A stretch of DNA of 64,000 nucleotides from contig JAIVLN010000005.1 in assembly GCA_020524245.1 (NCBI GenBank), forward strand, positions 62,001 through 126,000, in the 5' to 3' direction. The notes under the pieces were generated by a model that saw nothing but the letters and a program-made list of their open reading frames with translations, made no database searches and had not been told where the DNA came from. A program made the translations under genes and the position numbers. This document shows positions 18,848-27,336 of this stretch, one piece after another. Within the stretch, counting starts at the first letter, position 1. Every line of letters starts with the position of its first letter. Source of the DNA: Rossellomorea aquimaris (GTDB taxonomy: Bacteria > Bacillota > Bacilli > Bacillales > Fictibacillaceae).

Positions 18848-19456
18848 ATTTCCGAACATGACTCCGACTTTCTCTCGGATCTGGTTGATGAAGATTGCTG
18901 TCGTCTTCGACTTGCTGATTGCGCCGGAAAGCTTACGAAGTGCTTGGGACATCAAACGAGCTTGTAGACCTACGTGAGAGTCACCCATTTCCCCTTCGAT
19001 TTCAGCTTTCGGTACGAGTGCAGCAACAGAGTCGATGACCAAGATGTCTACTGCACCGCTTCGTACTAATGCTTCAGCAATTTCCAAAGCTTGCTCCCCT
19101 GTATCAGGTTGTGAAAGTAACAATTCATTAATATCTACACCGAGTTTTTCAGCATATACAGGATCCAATGCATGTTCAGCATCGATGAATGCGGCTTGCC
19201 CGCCGTTTCGTTGCGCTTCCGCAATTGCGTGAAGAGCAACTGTGGTTTTACCTGAAGATTCAGGGCCGTAGACTTCAATGATTCTTCCTCGTGGATATCC
19301 GCCTACACCTAGTGCGATGTCTACAGCGAGTGATCCGCTTGAAGTCGTGGAAACACGGTTTTCAGTTTGTTCCCCCAGCTTCATGACAGATCCTTTACCG
19401 AATTGCTTTTCTATTTGTCGTAATGCCATATCTAATGCAGCTTTGCGATCACTCAT
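18848..19456 (-). CDS. recA: Recombinase RecA, exon 1 (residues 1-203)
   Basis: RecA polymerises on single-stranded DNA, drives strand exchange and triggers LexA self-cleavage. Exon 1 holds the ATPase core: Walker A GPESSGKT at 64-71, the catalytic glutamate in FIDAEHALD, Walker [10 protein letters not shown], and [13 protein letters not shown] leading into loop L2. Read on without splicing, the frame adds five residues (QQLVA) and stops, giving a 208-residue truncated protein. The ATG at 19456 has GAGGAG upstream. Expression is controlled by a sigma-A promoter and a LexA-type box. Confidence 0.97.
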
Positions 19457-19485
19457 GAAATCACTCCTCTTAATTAACTAACCTC

Positions 19486-19514
19486 ATCATACCGTTTTTC
19501 ATTTCATTTGCCAA
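19486..19514 (-). promoter_or_regulatory. Sigma-A promoter for recA
   Basis: Minus strand TTGGCA (19509-19514), 17-base spacer, TATGAT (19486-19491), 30 bases before the recA ATG. Confidence 0.8.
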
Positions 19515-19523
19515 TACTTTTTA

Positions 19524-19537
19524 CGAACATTTATTCG
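19524..19537 (-). promoter_or_regulatory. LexA (SOS) box upstream of recA
   Basis: CGAATAAATGTTCG on the minus strand matches the Bacillus LexA site CGAACRNRYGTTCG with one change in the conserved half-sites. It lies 9 bases upstream of the recA -35 and overlaps the cinA stop codon. Confidence 0.75.
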
Positions 19538-20772
19538 CCTTTTTTCAATTCTCTCAACAAGTAGAACAATCCGTAATTGACGGTCCGACTGCGTACCGCA
19601 TTTCGACCACCCGCGAGGTTCAACGGGTAAATGTTCGTCCCTCTTTCAGAGGCGATTCCGATATACACTGTACCAGGTGATTTCCCTTCCATTTCATTCG
19701 GACCCGCGACACCTGTAAAGCTGATGCCATAATCACTATCGAACTGGGAACGGATATTTTCAGCCATCAGTCTAGCGCATTTTTCACTGACAGCTCCTTC
19801 ATTATCCAGTACTTCTTGTGGGACTTTCAGAAGATCTCTTTTAATATCATTCTGATAACAGATCAGCCCCCCGAGGAATACTTGTCCAATCCCGGAAATC
19901 TTCGTCAAGTCATGGCCGAAGTACCCTCCAGTCAAGCTTTCAGCACAAGCCAGTGTATTGTCCGTATCTTGGAGCTTCTGCATGACTTCTGCTGAGAGGC
20001 TCGTCTCGTCATAACCGTAAAAATACTCGCCAACACGTTCAAAGATCTGACCTTCCAGCTTATCGATCAGAGCCTCTCCTTCGGCTTTCGTTTGACATTT
20101 CGCTGTCAGTCTCAAAGTCACTTCAAAGTTCCCAGCTAGAGGTGCAATCGTCGGGTTGGTCTGTTCATCGATCAGATCCATCAGTTTCGTTTCAAGAGCA
20201 GATTCCCCTATGCCATAAAAACGAAGGACACGCGAATGGATGAGTGAATCATCCCCACGGAAATGCTTCACGTATGGAATGGCATAATTCATGAACATCG
20301 GTTGCATTTCCTTCGGGGGGCCAGGTAAAAGGATGTACGTCGTACCGTCTTGATGAAGTGCCATCCCTGGTGCCATACCATTATTGTTCGCTAAAACTTC
20401 CGCGCCCTCAAATACGAGCGCTTGACGGCGGTTGTTTTCGGACATCGTTTGACCGGTTTTTTCATAATACCCTTCAATCAAGGCCATAGCTTCTTCATTT
20501 TCCACGAGAGACAAACCAAGGTGTTCGGCAATCGTTTCTTTCGTAAGATCATCTTTCGTAGGACCGAGACCGCCTGTGAAAATCAACAGGTCTGACCGCT
20601 CAGATGCTGTTTCAATCGCATGAATTAAGCGTTTTTTGTTATCTCCCACGACTGTATGATAGAAAACATTGATTCCTTCCTCAGCTAGTTGCTTGGAAAT
20701 GAATTGTGCATTCGTATTAGCGATCTGACCTAACAACAGTTCAGATCCAATTGCAATGATTTCAGCGTTCAT
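19531..20772 (-). CDS. cinA: CinA family protein, competence/damage-inducible
   Basis: The 413-residue product combines an N-terminal MoCF/COG1058 domain ([32 protein letters not shown]) with a C-terminal CinA amidase domain ([12 protein letters not shown] near residue 275, GVAGPN near 355). CinA-type proteins are linked to pyridine nucleotide repair (NMN deamidation, ADP-ribose hydrolysis) and in several Gram-positives to competence. It lies between pgsA and recA, the normal arrangement. Its stop codon overlaps the recA LexA box. Confidence 0.95.
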   Translation of the reverse strand: MNAEIIAIGSELLLGQIANTNAQFISKQLAEEGINVFYHTVVGDNKKRLIHAIETASERSDLLIFTGGLGPTKDDLTKETIAEHLGLSLVENEEAMALIEGYYEKTGQTMSENNRRQALVFEGAEVLANNNGMAPGMALHQDGTTYILLPGPPKEMQPMFMNYAIPYVKHFRGDDSLIHSRVLRFYGIGESALETKLMDLIDEQTNPTIAPLAGNFEVTLRLTAKCQTKAEGEALIDKLEGQIFERVGEYFYGYDETSLSAEVMQKLQDTDNTLACAESLTGGYFGHDLTKISGIGQVFLGGLICYQNDIKRDLLKVPQEVLDNEGAVSEKCARLMAENIRSQFDSDYGISFTGVAGPNEMEGKSPGTVYIGIASERGTNIYPLNLAGGRNAVRSRTVNYGLFYLLRELKKGE

Positions 20773-20794
20773 TCAATCCACCTCATTTACAGGA

Positions 20795-20825
20795 AATTAT
20801 AAACCGCCCTTTGAGTAAGGACGGT
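20795..20825 (-). terminator. Hairpin between pgsA and cinA
   Basis: ACCGTCCTT and AAGGGCGGT (minus strand) form a 9-bp stem followed by TTTATAATTT; it is likely a partial or full terminator after pgsA. Confidence 0.65.
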
Positions 20826-20835
20826 ATGAGTTCTG

Positions 20836-21414
20836 TTATTTTGACTTTAGCATAATATGTTTGTTTTTCATAAAATAATCCCATCCGGAATAGACCGTGA
20901 TGATTGTTGCAGCCCATAGTGCAAGGCTAGCGAACGGGATGGAAAGCGCAGTGAAAGGAACGTTGTGGAGCAGCAGTGCGGCTATCGCAATGATTTGAAT
21001 CCATGTTTTCAATTTACCCATCTGACTTGCCGCAATAACATCGCCATCTCCTGCAGCGATTAATCGCAATCCAGTTACGGCAAATTCACGGCTCAAAATC
21101 AAAATGACCATCCAAGCTGGAGCCAGCTGCAATTCTACAAGTCCAATCAACGCTGCCGTAACGAGCAGCTTGTCAGCTAATGGATCGAGGAATTTCCCTA
21201 GATTGGTTACCATGTTAAGCTTTCTTGCATAGTAACCATCAATCCAATCCGTACAGGATGCAACAATGAAGATCAGCGCTGCGATGAAATGATGGGTTGG
21301 AATCTCTCCTGAGAAGATTTCAATTGCTCCCCAGTCAAATGGAACTAATAAAAAAATCATAAATACCGGAATCAATAATACACGTGAAAAAGTAATCTTA
21401 TTAGGTAAATTCAT
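20836..21414 (-). CDS. pgsA: CDP-diacylglycerol-glycerol-3-phosphate 3-phosphatidyltransferase
   Basis: PgsA makes phosphatidylglycerol phosphate, the committed step to phosphatidylglycerol, in the membrane. The 192-residue protein is strongly hydrophobic with several membrane helices, and carries the CDP-alcohol phosphatidyltransferase signature: DWIDGYYARK, then G and FLDPLADK at the expected spacing. ATG 21414 has AGGAGG five bases upstream; the frame extends further without a ribosome binding site. Confidence 0.96.
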   Translation of the reverse strand: MNLPNKITFSRVLLIPVFMIFLLVPFDWGAIEIFSGEIPTHHFIAALIFIVASCTDWIDGYYARKLNMVTNLGKFLDPLADKLLVTAALIGLVELQLAPAWMVILILSREFAVTGLRLIAAGDGDVIAASQMGKLKTWIQIIAIAALLLHNVPFTALSIPFASLALWAATIITVYSGWDYFMKNKHIMLKSK

Positions 21415-21490
21415 AACTTCCTCCTGAATCAATATGAACGTAAACATGTCTATTTTACCACAATCCATTTAAAAGGAAACTTCAATATGT

Positions 21491-21537
21491 AAAAAGAAAA
21501 GGGATTGGCTCGAGACCTTATGACTTGAGCCAATCCT
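21491..21537 (-). terminator. Terminator after rodZ
   Basis: GGATTGGCTC and GAGCCAATCC pair with a loop of about 15 bases, followed on the minus strand by CTTTTCTTTTT. Confidence 0.85.
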
Positions 21538-21543
21538 ATGTTT

Positions 21544-22458
21544 TTACTGAGAGTTTTCTGTTCCTTTTTCATATTGAATGACGATTTTTTGTCGAACCAT
21601 TTCAGATGGTTTTACAGCATATTCTAATGGATCACCATTGACAGTAATGTTGACATATCTACTGTCGCCAATATTAAATGTTACTTCAGTTTTATCCGCC
21701 AACTTATAAGTCAGTGTTTCATCTGCATCATAAACTTTCCGACCTGGGTCAATAAATTGGCCATTTGCACCCTTCACATCAATATATGATTTTCCGGTCG
21801 TCTTCAACTCGACATTGAACTCATCTGTATTGGAAAGGGTGTACGTCGAAACGATGCCTTCTGTTGAAACTTGTTCAAGCTTCTGCTCTTGAACCGGTTC
21901 CTCTTCTTCAGATTGGGTTTCTGTACTGTCACCCTCACTTGAATCTTCTTCACTGGAATCATCTTGAGGATCTTCTGCAGGCTGTTCAGATTCCTCAGGC
22001 TCATCTCCCTGTTCAGAATCATAATCATCAACGCTGTCTTGAGTCGGTTCGGATTCTGCATTATTGACGTTATTTGTTACGAACCAGTATCCAGCAATCA
22101 ACAATGCAATCAGCAACATGACTGTAAAAATCAATGGCAATACTTTTGCAATTTTACTGTCTTTCGGTACGTCGCTCTTCGCTCTGGATGACCTTGGAGC
22201 AAATTCGGTTTTCGCCTGATCAGTGGCAGGGAGATCACTTGCATATTCTTCGAACAATTGATCTGGATCGAGATCCACCGCTTCTGCATAGTTTTTAATG
22301 AAAGCTCGGGCATAGAAAGCACCAGGAAGAATGCTATACTGTCCTTCTTCAATGGCTTGCAGATAGCGTTTTTGGATTTTAGTCTTGTCTTGCAATTCAT
22401 CATAGGATAAACCTTTACTTAAACGCGCTTCCTTTAAGCGCTGACCCAATTCTGTCAT
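21544..22458 (-). CDS. rodZ: RodZ-like cell-shape protein (YmfM)
   Basis: A 304-residue bitopic protein. It has an N-terminal Cro-type helix-turn-helix (LGQRLKEARLSKGLSYDELQ, residues 4-23), one membrane helix at about 108-128 (LPLIFTVMLLIALLIAGYWF), a highly acidic Glu/Asp/Ser-rich external linker (about 140-195), and a C-terminal DUF4115 beta domain. RodZ links the MreB cytoskeleton to the elongation machinery. The long acidic linker could reflect life in salty surroundings, but that is speculation. Its start lies just after the ymfK stop. Confidence 0.92.
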   Translation of the reverse strand: MTELGQRLKEARLSKGLSYDELQDKTKIQKRYLQAIEEGQYSILPGAFYARAFIKNYAEAVDLDPDQLFEEYASDLPATDQAKTEFAPRSSRAKSDVPKDSKIAKVLPLIFTVMLLIALLIAGYWFVTNNVNNAESEPTQDSVDDYDSEQGDEPEESEQPAEDPQDDSSEEDSSEGDSTETQSEEEEPVQEQKLEQVSTEGIVSTYTLSNTDEFNVELKTTGKSYIDVKGANGQFIDPGRKVYDADETLTYKLADKTEVTFNIGDSRYVNITVNGDPLEYAVKPSEMVRQKIVIQYEKGTENSQ

Positions 22459-22472
22459 ACTACCACCTACCA

Positions 22473-23246
22473 CTATTCAAAATCAAAGGATGTAACATTC
22501 GTTTCAACAAGATCGTATGTGATTTCTTCATCTGGGTCATCTCGAAGTTCGATGATGTAATCGAAGTCATCCATCTTATATTCCGATTCTCTTACGAAAA
22601 TGTCTGGATGCTCTACGATTTTTGTAGCTGGAAGCCTCATCACTTCACGGATAAGCTGCCAATGCTTTTCAGATGATCGTTTCAAAGAGACGATACCATC
22701 AATGAGGAATACGTGATCGTTACTATATTCATCATCTGCAAGTTGGCTTCGGATCGTCTGTCTCAACAAGGTAGAGGAAACGAATACCCAGCGTTTATTC
22801 GCACAAACACTCGCTGCGACGATGGATTCTGTTTTCCCAACTCGTGGCATCCCTCGTATCCCTATCAGCTTATGTCCATCGACCTTGAACAATTCGGCCA
22901 TGAAATCGACAAGTAACCCGAGTTCATCTCTTACAAAGCGAAATGTTTTCTTATCATCAGCATCTCTTTGTATGTAACGTCCGTGTCGGACTGCTAATCG
23001 GTCGCGAAGTTTCGGCTTTCTCATCTTCGTAATCGTGATATTATCCATCGTTTCGAGAATGGTCTTCAGACGTTCGACTTGTTCAGAATTGTGAACGAGT
23101 AACAGCATGCCTCTTCTCATATTGTCTACACCATTGATGGTGATAATATTGATACCGAGCATCCCGAGCAATGAAGAGATATCCCCGAGTAGACCAGGAC
23201 GATTTTTATGTATTTCATATTCTAAGTACCATTCCTGTGCTTCCAT
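22473..23246 (-). CDS. ymfK: YmfK family protein (DUF3388), ACT-like plus P-loop
   Basis: A 257-residue conserved Bacillaceae protein of unknown function. Residues about 7-75 look like an ACT regulatory domain (NRPGLLGDISSLLGMLGINI). A P-loop-like GMPRVGKT follows at 132-139, and FLIDGIVSL may be a Walker B strand. The combination suggests nucleotide binding controlled by a small ligand, but no substrate can be named. It sits between ymfJ and rodZ. Confidence 0.88.
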   Translation of the reverse strand: MEAQEWYLEYEIHKNRPGLLGDISSLLGMLGINIITINGVDNMRRGMLLLVHNSEQVERLKTILETMDNITITKMRKPKLRDRLAVRHGRYIQRDADDKKTFRFVRDELGLLVDFMAELFKVDGHKLIGIRGMPRVGKTESIVAASVCANKRWVFVSSTLLRQTIRSQLADDEYSNDHVFLIDGIVSLKRSSEKHWQLIREVMRLPATKIVEHPDIFVRESEYKMDDFDYIIELRDDPDEEITYDLVETNVTSFDFE

Positions 23247-23362
23247 TGCTCTTCTCCTTCCGTCAATTCCTCATTTTCCGACATCCTTTTCTCTAATGAT
23301 AAATGATTTTCACCTGTAAGAAAAGTAAAAATAAAGATAAACTTGGTAATCCTTCAACCATG

Positions 23363-23428
23363 AAAAAAGCTGACCCATCTTGAATCAACTTCCTAACCTG
23401 TAAACAGGTATCCATCAAGAGGATCAGC
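23363..23428 (-). terminator. Terminator after ymfJ
   Basis: GCTGATCCTCTTGA (minus strand) pairs with TCAAGATGGGTCAGC through a branched loop that holds a second perfect hairpin, ACCTGTTTACAGGT. A TTTTTTC run follows. Confidence 0.8.
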
Positions 23429-23437
23429 ATCTTTCAA

Positions 23438-23692
23438 CTATTCACGACGTTCTTCAACCAGTTTGACCATCATGCTTGCGATTGAATGGCGTTCTTCTTC
23501 AGAACCTACATTCCAAAGGTCGGCAAGTACCTTTTCTTCCGCATTTTTCGGTTCTACTTGCTCAGCTAAGTATCCACCGATTTCTGTCGCGATTTCAGTA
23601 ATCGCTTCGTGTCTCATTCCTTTGTCTTCTGCATTGCGTAGACGGTCTCCGAGAAAACCTTTCCATTCTTCCCAGTTATCAAGAACAGACAT
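23438..23692 (-). CDS. ymfJ: YmfJ family protein (DUF3243)
   Basis: A small helical 84-residue protein (LDNWEEWKGFLGDRL near the N-terminus) matching the conserved YmfJ family. Its function is unknown. AGGAGG precedes the ATG. It follows ymfI and has its own terminator. Confidence 0.9.
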   Translation of the reverse strand: MSVLDNWEEWKGFLGDRLRNAEDKGMRHEAITEIATEIGGYLAEQVEPKNAEEKVLADLWNVGSEEERHSIASMMVKLVEERRE

Positions 23693-23773
23693 TAGCAGTC
23701 CCTCCTAGAAAAAATTAAAGTCGTTCACGGATTATCATCTCTCATTTCGAAATGAAATATGCACGAAATTTCT

Positions 23774-24496
23774 TCAACAATACCATGCGCCATTTACCGG
23801 AAGGATATGGCCGGTGATATAGGATGATTTCTTAGAGATCAAATATCCGACGGCATCTGAAACCTCTTCCGGTAATCCGAAGCGCCCAATTGGGATTTCA
23901 TCAGCAATCTCATCCAACTCATCATCTGAAAGGTGTTTGTTCATTTTCGTGGCGATGATGCCAGGGGCTACTGCGTTGACCCGGATCCCGCTTGGTGCTA
24001 GTTCCTTGGAAAGCGCCTTGACCATCGTGTTCATACCACCTTTGACCATGGAGTACAAGACTTCACAAGACGCACCCGTTTGCCCCCAGATGGATGTAAT
24101 CATCACGATCGATCCTTGCTTTTTTTCCACCATTGTAGGAAGAAGCTTCTGCAATAAACTGAAAGGACTCTTCAATTGTAATTGAACCATGCTATCCAGT
24201 TCTTTCGGAGAAACATCCGTCATTAGTCCCGTATGAGAACTTCCGCAATTATAGACGAGCACCTCCACCGGGTTGTCCAACTGTTCATAAAGTATTGAAG
24301 GTCCTTCCGGGTCAGCAAGATTCGAATTGACAAGCTTGCATTCCACTTTTGTTGAAAATTCGAACTGCAACTTCTCGACTGCTTCTTTATTTTGATAATA
24401 GTGCAAATATAGATTGTAGCCCTGATCTGCAAGTTCTCTTGCGATGGCTTGTCCAATTTCCCCACTCGCACCTGTCACTAATGCATATCGAGACAT
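23774..24496 (-). CDS. ymfI: Elongation factor P 5-aminopentanone reductase (SDR family)
   Basis: In B. subtilis YmfI reduces the 5-aminopentanone group on EF-P to 5-aminopentanol. The 240-residue product is a classical short-chain dehydrogenase: TGASGEIGQA cofactor loop near residue 8, the catalytic serine in MITSIWG near 134 and YSMVKGG with the Tyr-Lys pair near 149. The call rests on synteny with ymfF-ymfH-ymfJ and on overall similarity; generic SDR activity is the fallback. Confidence 0.9.
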   Translation of the reverse strand: MSRYALVTGASGEIGQAIARELADQGYNLYLHYYQNKEAVEKLQFEFSTKVECKLVNSNLADPEGPSILYEQLDNPVEVLVYNCGSSHTGLMTDVSPKELDSMVQLQLKSPFSLLQKLLPTMVEKKQGSIVMITSIWGQTGASCEVLYSMVKGGMNTMVKALSKELAPSGIRVNAVAPGIIATKMNKHLSDDELDEIADEIPIGRFGLPEEVSDAVGYLISKKSSYITGHILPVNGAWYC

Positions 24497-24529
24497 ATCA
24501 TTCCCCTCCCCAATATATCAATATGAAGT

Positions 24530-24555
24530 AGAGACTGACCTCTCAGCCAGTCTCT
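24530..24555 (-). terminator. Hairpin between ymfH and ymfI
   Basis: AGAGACTG and CAGTCTCT form a perfect 8-bp stem, but no T-run follows on the minus strand. It may be an attenuator or an mRNA-stabilising hairpin. Confidence 0.5.
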
Positions 24556-24565
24556 CCCCTCTGTC

Positions 24566-25855
24566 TTATGCTTTTTTTGGTCTAACCTGACAACTAGTGA
24601 ACGCCTTCTGGTTGAAATGCTCTTTCATAATGGCTTCTAAATCCTCATTTGTAATCTTATCGTACATCTCGACGACTTTGAATAGATTCATTCCACCGAA
24701 TTGGAACCGGGTGAATTGATTTGCGATATATTCAGGAGAATTCATGGATCGCAAGAAGCTTCCGATTTTTTTCTTTTTCAAACGGTCGATGGAAGAACCT
24801 TCGATTCCTTTCGATTTTTCAGCCTCGATCATTTCAACGATACGCTCGGTCAATCGGTCAGGATCAGTTGAGTCTCCACCTATCAAAGTAAATCCGAAGT
24901 CCCCTTCTTCAGTGTAATCAAATGAGAAGGATTGGTCGATCAGTCCCTCACTATAGAGATCTTCGTAGTTGTTGGAACTTTGACCGAAAAGGTAATCCAA
25001 AAGAAGGTTCATGCATAGTTCATATTTCAAACGTTCATCACCAAACCTGCCCGGATTCGCCTGTTTGAAACCGACCATGCATTTCGGCGTTTGGACCGTC
25101 ATTTTGATAACCGACTTTTTCTTCGCAACCTCAGCTGGTTCATCGTCAAAGAACCGTTCGATTTTCTCAGGAGGTGCAAATTCCTTACTGTTCTGGTTCT
25201 CCACAATGAGATTCATGATCTCTTCTGGTTCCACATTCCCGACGACGAACAGTAACATGTTGTTCGGATGGTAGAACGTTTCATAACAGGTGTATAGGTC
25301 ATCCTTCGTAATTTTTGCAATGGATGGAACGGTTCCCGCGATATCGATTTTCACCGGGTGATGATGGAACATATTTTCAATCACACCGAAATACACACGC
25401 CAATCCGGATTATCATCATACATTTCAATTTCTTGCCCGATGATTCCTTTTTCTTTTTCAACGGTCTGTTCTGTGAAGTACGGGGCTTGAACGAAATCAA
25501 TCAGCGTACGCAAGTTCTCGATTACATTGGATGTACTAGAAAACAAGTAGGCCGTCCTTGTAAATGAGGTGAATGCATTTGCAGATGCCCCTTGCTTACT
25601 GAAATCCTGGAAGACATCACGATCTTCTTTCTCAAATAATTTATGCTCTAAAAAGTGCGCGATCCCATCGGGTACTTTGATCGGTTCTTCTGCTCCAAGA
25701 GGAGTGAAGTGGTTGTCCACGGAGCCGTATTTCGTCGTGAACGTAGCGTATGTCTTATTGAAACCTTTCTTAGGTAAAATGTAGACTTCAAGTCCATTAT
25801 CAAGTGTATCTGAGTACAACGTCTCCTGTAGTTGATCGAAATAGACTTCTTTCAT
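24566..25855 (-). CDS. ymfH: M16 family zinc peptidase YmfH
   Basis: A 429-residue M16B-type peptidase with the inverted zinc motif HFLEH (in GIAHFLEHKLFEK, near residue 71) and a downstream glutamate-bearing EIEMYDD segment. It is the likely catalytic partner of the non-catalytic YmfF just upstream; the two genes are two bases apart. ATG 25855 with GGGGAGG upstream is preferred over a longer frame. The physiological substrate is unknown. Confidence 0.93.
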   Translation of the reverse strand: MKEVYFDQLQETLYSDTLDNGLEVYILPKKGFNKTYATFTTKYGSVDNHFTPLGAEEPIKVPDGIAHFLEHKLFEKEDRDVFQDFSKQGASANAFTSFTRTAYLFSSTSNVIENLRTLIDFVQAPYFTEQTVEKEKGIIGQEIEMYDDNPDWRVYFGVIENMFHHHPVKIDIAGTVPSIAKITKDDLYTCYETFYHPNNMLLFVVGNVEPEEIMNLIVENQNSKEFAPPEKIERFFDDEPAEVAKKKSVIKMTVQTPKCMVGFKQANPGRFGDERLKYELCMNLLLDYLFGQSSNNYEDLYSEGLIDQSFSFDYTEEGDFGFTLIGGDSTDPDRLTERIVEMIEAEKSKGIEGSSIDRLKKKKIGSFLRSMNSPEYIANQFTRFQFGGMNLFKVVEMYDKITNEDLEAIMKEHFNQKAFTSCQVRPKKA

Positions 25856-25857
25856 AG

Positions 25858-27138
25858 TTATTGACCCTCCCCTTTCAGGAAATAGATCGTATCTAAAGTG
25901 ACAGTATTCCCTACTTCCAACACATCCTGCATCGTGACAGCTTGGATCCCTTCGATCCATTCATCGATGGAACGGTCGATGCCTGCTACTTTAGAGTGAT
26001 ATAGGAGATCGACCCAACTGTTCGGATTATCTACTGACTCAAGAATTTGGTTTCGAAGCATTTCTTTTGTCTGTGCAAGTTCTCCATCAGAGATATCTCC
26101 GTTCTTCATCTTATCCATCTGCTCACGGATAATGGATACCGCTTGCTCATAATTTTTGAATTCAATACCTGACATGACAAAAATCGCGCCTACATGACTT
26201 TCCACCCTGGAAACTGCGTAATAAGCAAGGCTTGCTTTCTCCCTGACATTGATGAAAAGCTTGGAGTGGGAAAATCCACCAAAGATGCCGTTGAACACTT
26301 GCATTGCATAATAGTTCGGGTCAGAATACGTAATGGATGTCCGGTAACCCATATGGAGTTTCCCTTGCTTAACATCTTGTTCATCGAAGATCACATTTTC
26401 CTGATCTTTTCGATTGATGACAGGTGCAGACATTTTTTCAGGATTTGGTCGGGAAGATAGCTGGACCTTCGATTGGATGAGATCCGTCACTTGATCTCCG
26501 TCTATATCACCAACGACATAAATATCGATTTCATCATTTTCGATGACATCTCGATAATATTGATAAAGCTCTTCAGCTGAAATGCCATCGACTTCATCTT
26601 CTTTCCCGAATGCATGTAGCGCATAACGGTCGCCTTTAAACATTTCTTCAATCAAACGTTTATTGGCAAAGCGCATTTTGTCGTCATAAATGGATTGGAT
26701 CTTCTGTTTAAGAACACGTTTTTCTTTTTTGACATTCGTTTCGTCAAATTTCTCACCATCCGTCAGAGGATTCAACAGTACCTCCCCTAAAAACGAAATC
26801 GATTGTTCAAGTAATGGGGTTTGATCTAATAGGAATTTTTCATTGGAGACATCCATACGGATCGTGATGATCTGGTATTCGCCTTTCTTACCGACTGAGG
26901 TGACAAACCCGGCACCATACATATCCTCTAACAATCTGTGAATATGTAATGAGGAAGGATATGACTCGGTACCTGCTTTCAAAACTTGAGCCAACAATGC
27001 TCGTTTTGTGACATTTTCTTCTTCAATCTTCCGTTTGATCTGAATGGAAAATGTCGTTGTTTTATATTTTTCTGTTTCTAGAAGATGGAGTGTATAACCA
27101 TTGGATGAAACCACTCGTGGTTCTTTAGTCTTCGCCAT
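25858..27138 (-). CDS. ymfF: M16 family peptidase-like protein YmfF (zinc motif lost)
   Basis: A 426-residue M16-like protein. At the place of the zinc motif HxxEH it has HRLLED, so it is probably catalytically inactive. The C-terminal half keeps the Arg-Tyr pair typical of the substrate-binding partner (NVREKASLAYYAV). By analogy with bacterial M16 pairs it should form a heterodimer with YmfH. ATG 27138 with AAGGAGAGG upstream was chosen. Confidence 0.92.
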   Translation of the reverse strand: MAKTKEPRVVSSNGYTLHLLETEKYKTTTFSIQIKRKIEEENVTKRALLAQVLKAGTESYPSSLHIHRLLEDMYGAGFVTSVGKKGEYQIITIRMDVSNEKFLLDQTPLLEQSISFLGEVLLNPLTDGEKFDETNVKKEKRVLKQKIQSIYDDKMRFANKRLIEEMFKGDRYALHAFGKEDEVDGISAEELYQYYRDVIENDEIDIYVVGDIDGDQVTDLIQSKVQLSSRPNPEKMSAPVINRKDQENVIFDEQDVKQGKLHMGYRTSITYSDPNYYAMQVFNGIFGGFSHSKLFINVREKASLAYYAVSRVESHVGAIFVMSGIEFKNYEQAVSIIREQMDKMKNGDISDGELAQTKEMLRNQILESVDNPNSWVDLLYHSKVAGIDRSIDEWIEGIQAVTMQDVLEVGNTVTLDTIYFLKGEGQ

Positions 27139-27299
27139 ATTCGGACCTCTCCTTCTTTTTTTATTAGCATACCCGAATCGGAGTAGAATCATGAACAATT
27201 CATATATACTCGAATCAGGGACGTACGATTACGTTGTGCTTATGAAATGAGGAAATTGATTTCATTTGAAATCGATCTTGATGCATGATTTAGACAAAG

Positions 27300-27330
27300 T
27301 AAAAAGAACTCCTCATAAAGAGAAGTTCTC
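27300..27330 (-). terminator. Terminator after ABC permease operon
   Basis: AGAACTTCTC and GAGGAGTTCT (minus strand) pair and are followed by TTTTTACTTTG. Confidence 0.9.
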
Positions 27331-27336
27331 TAAAAG

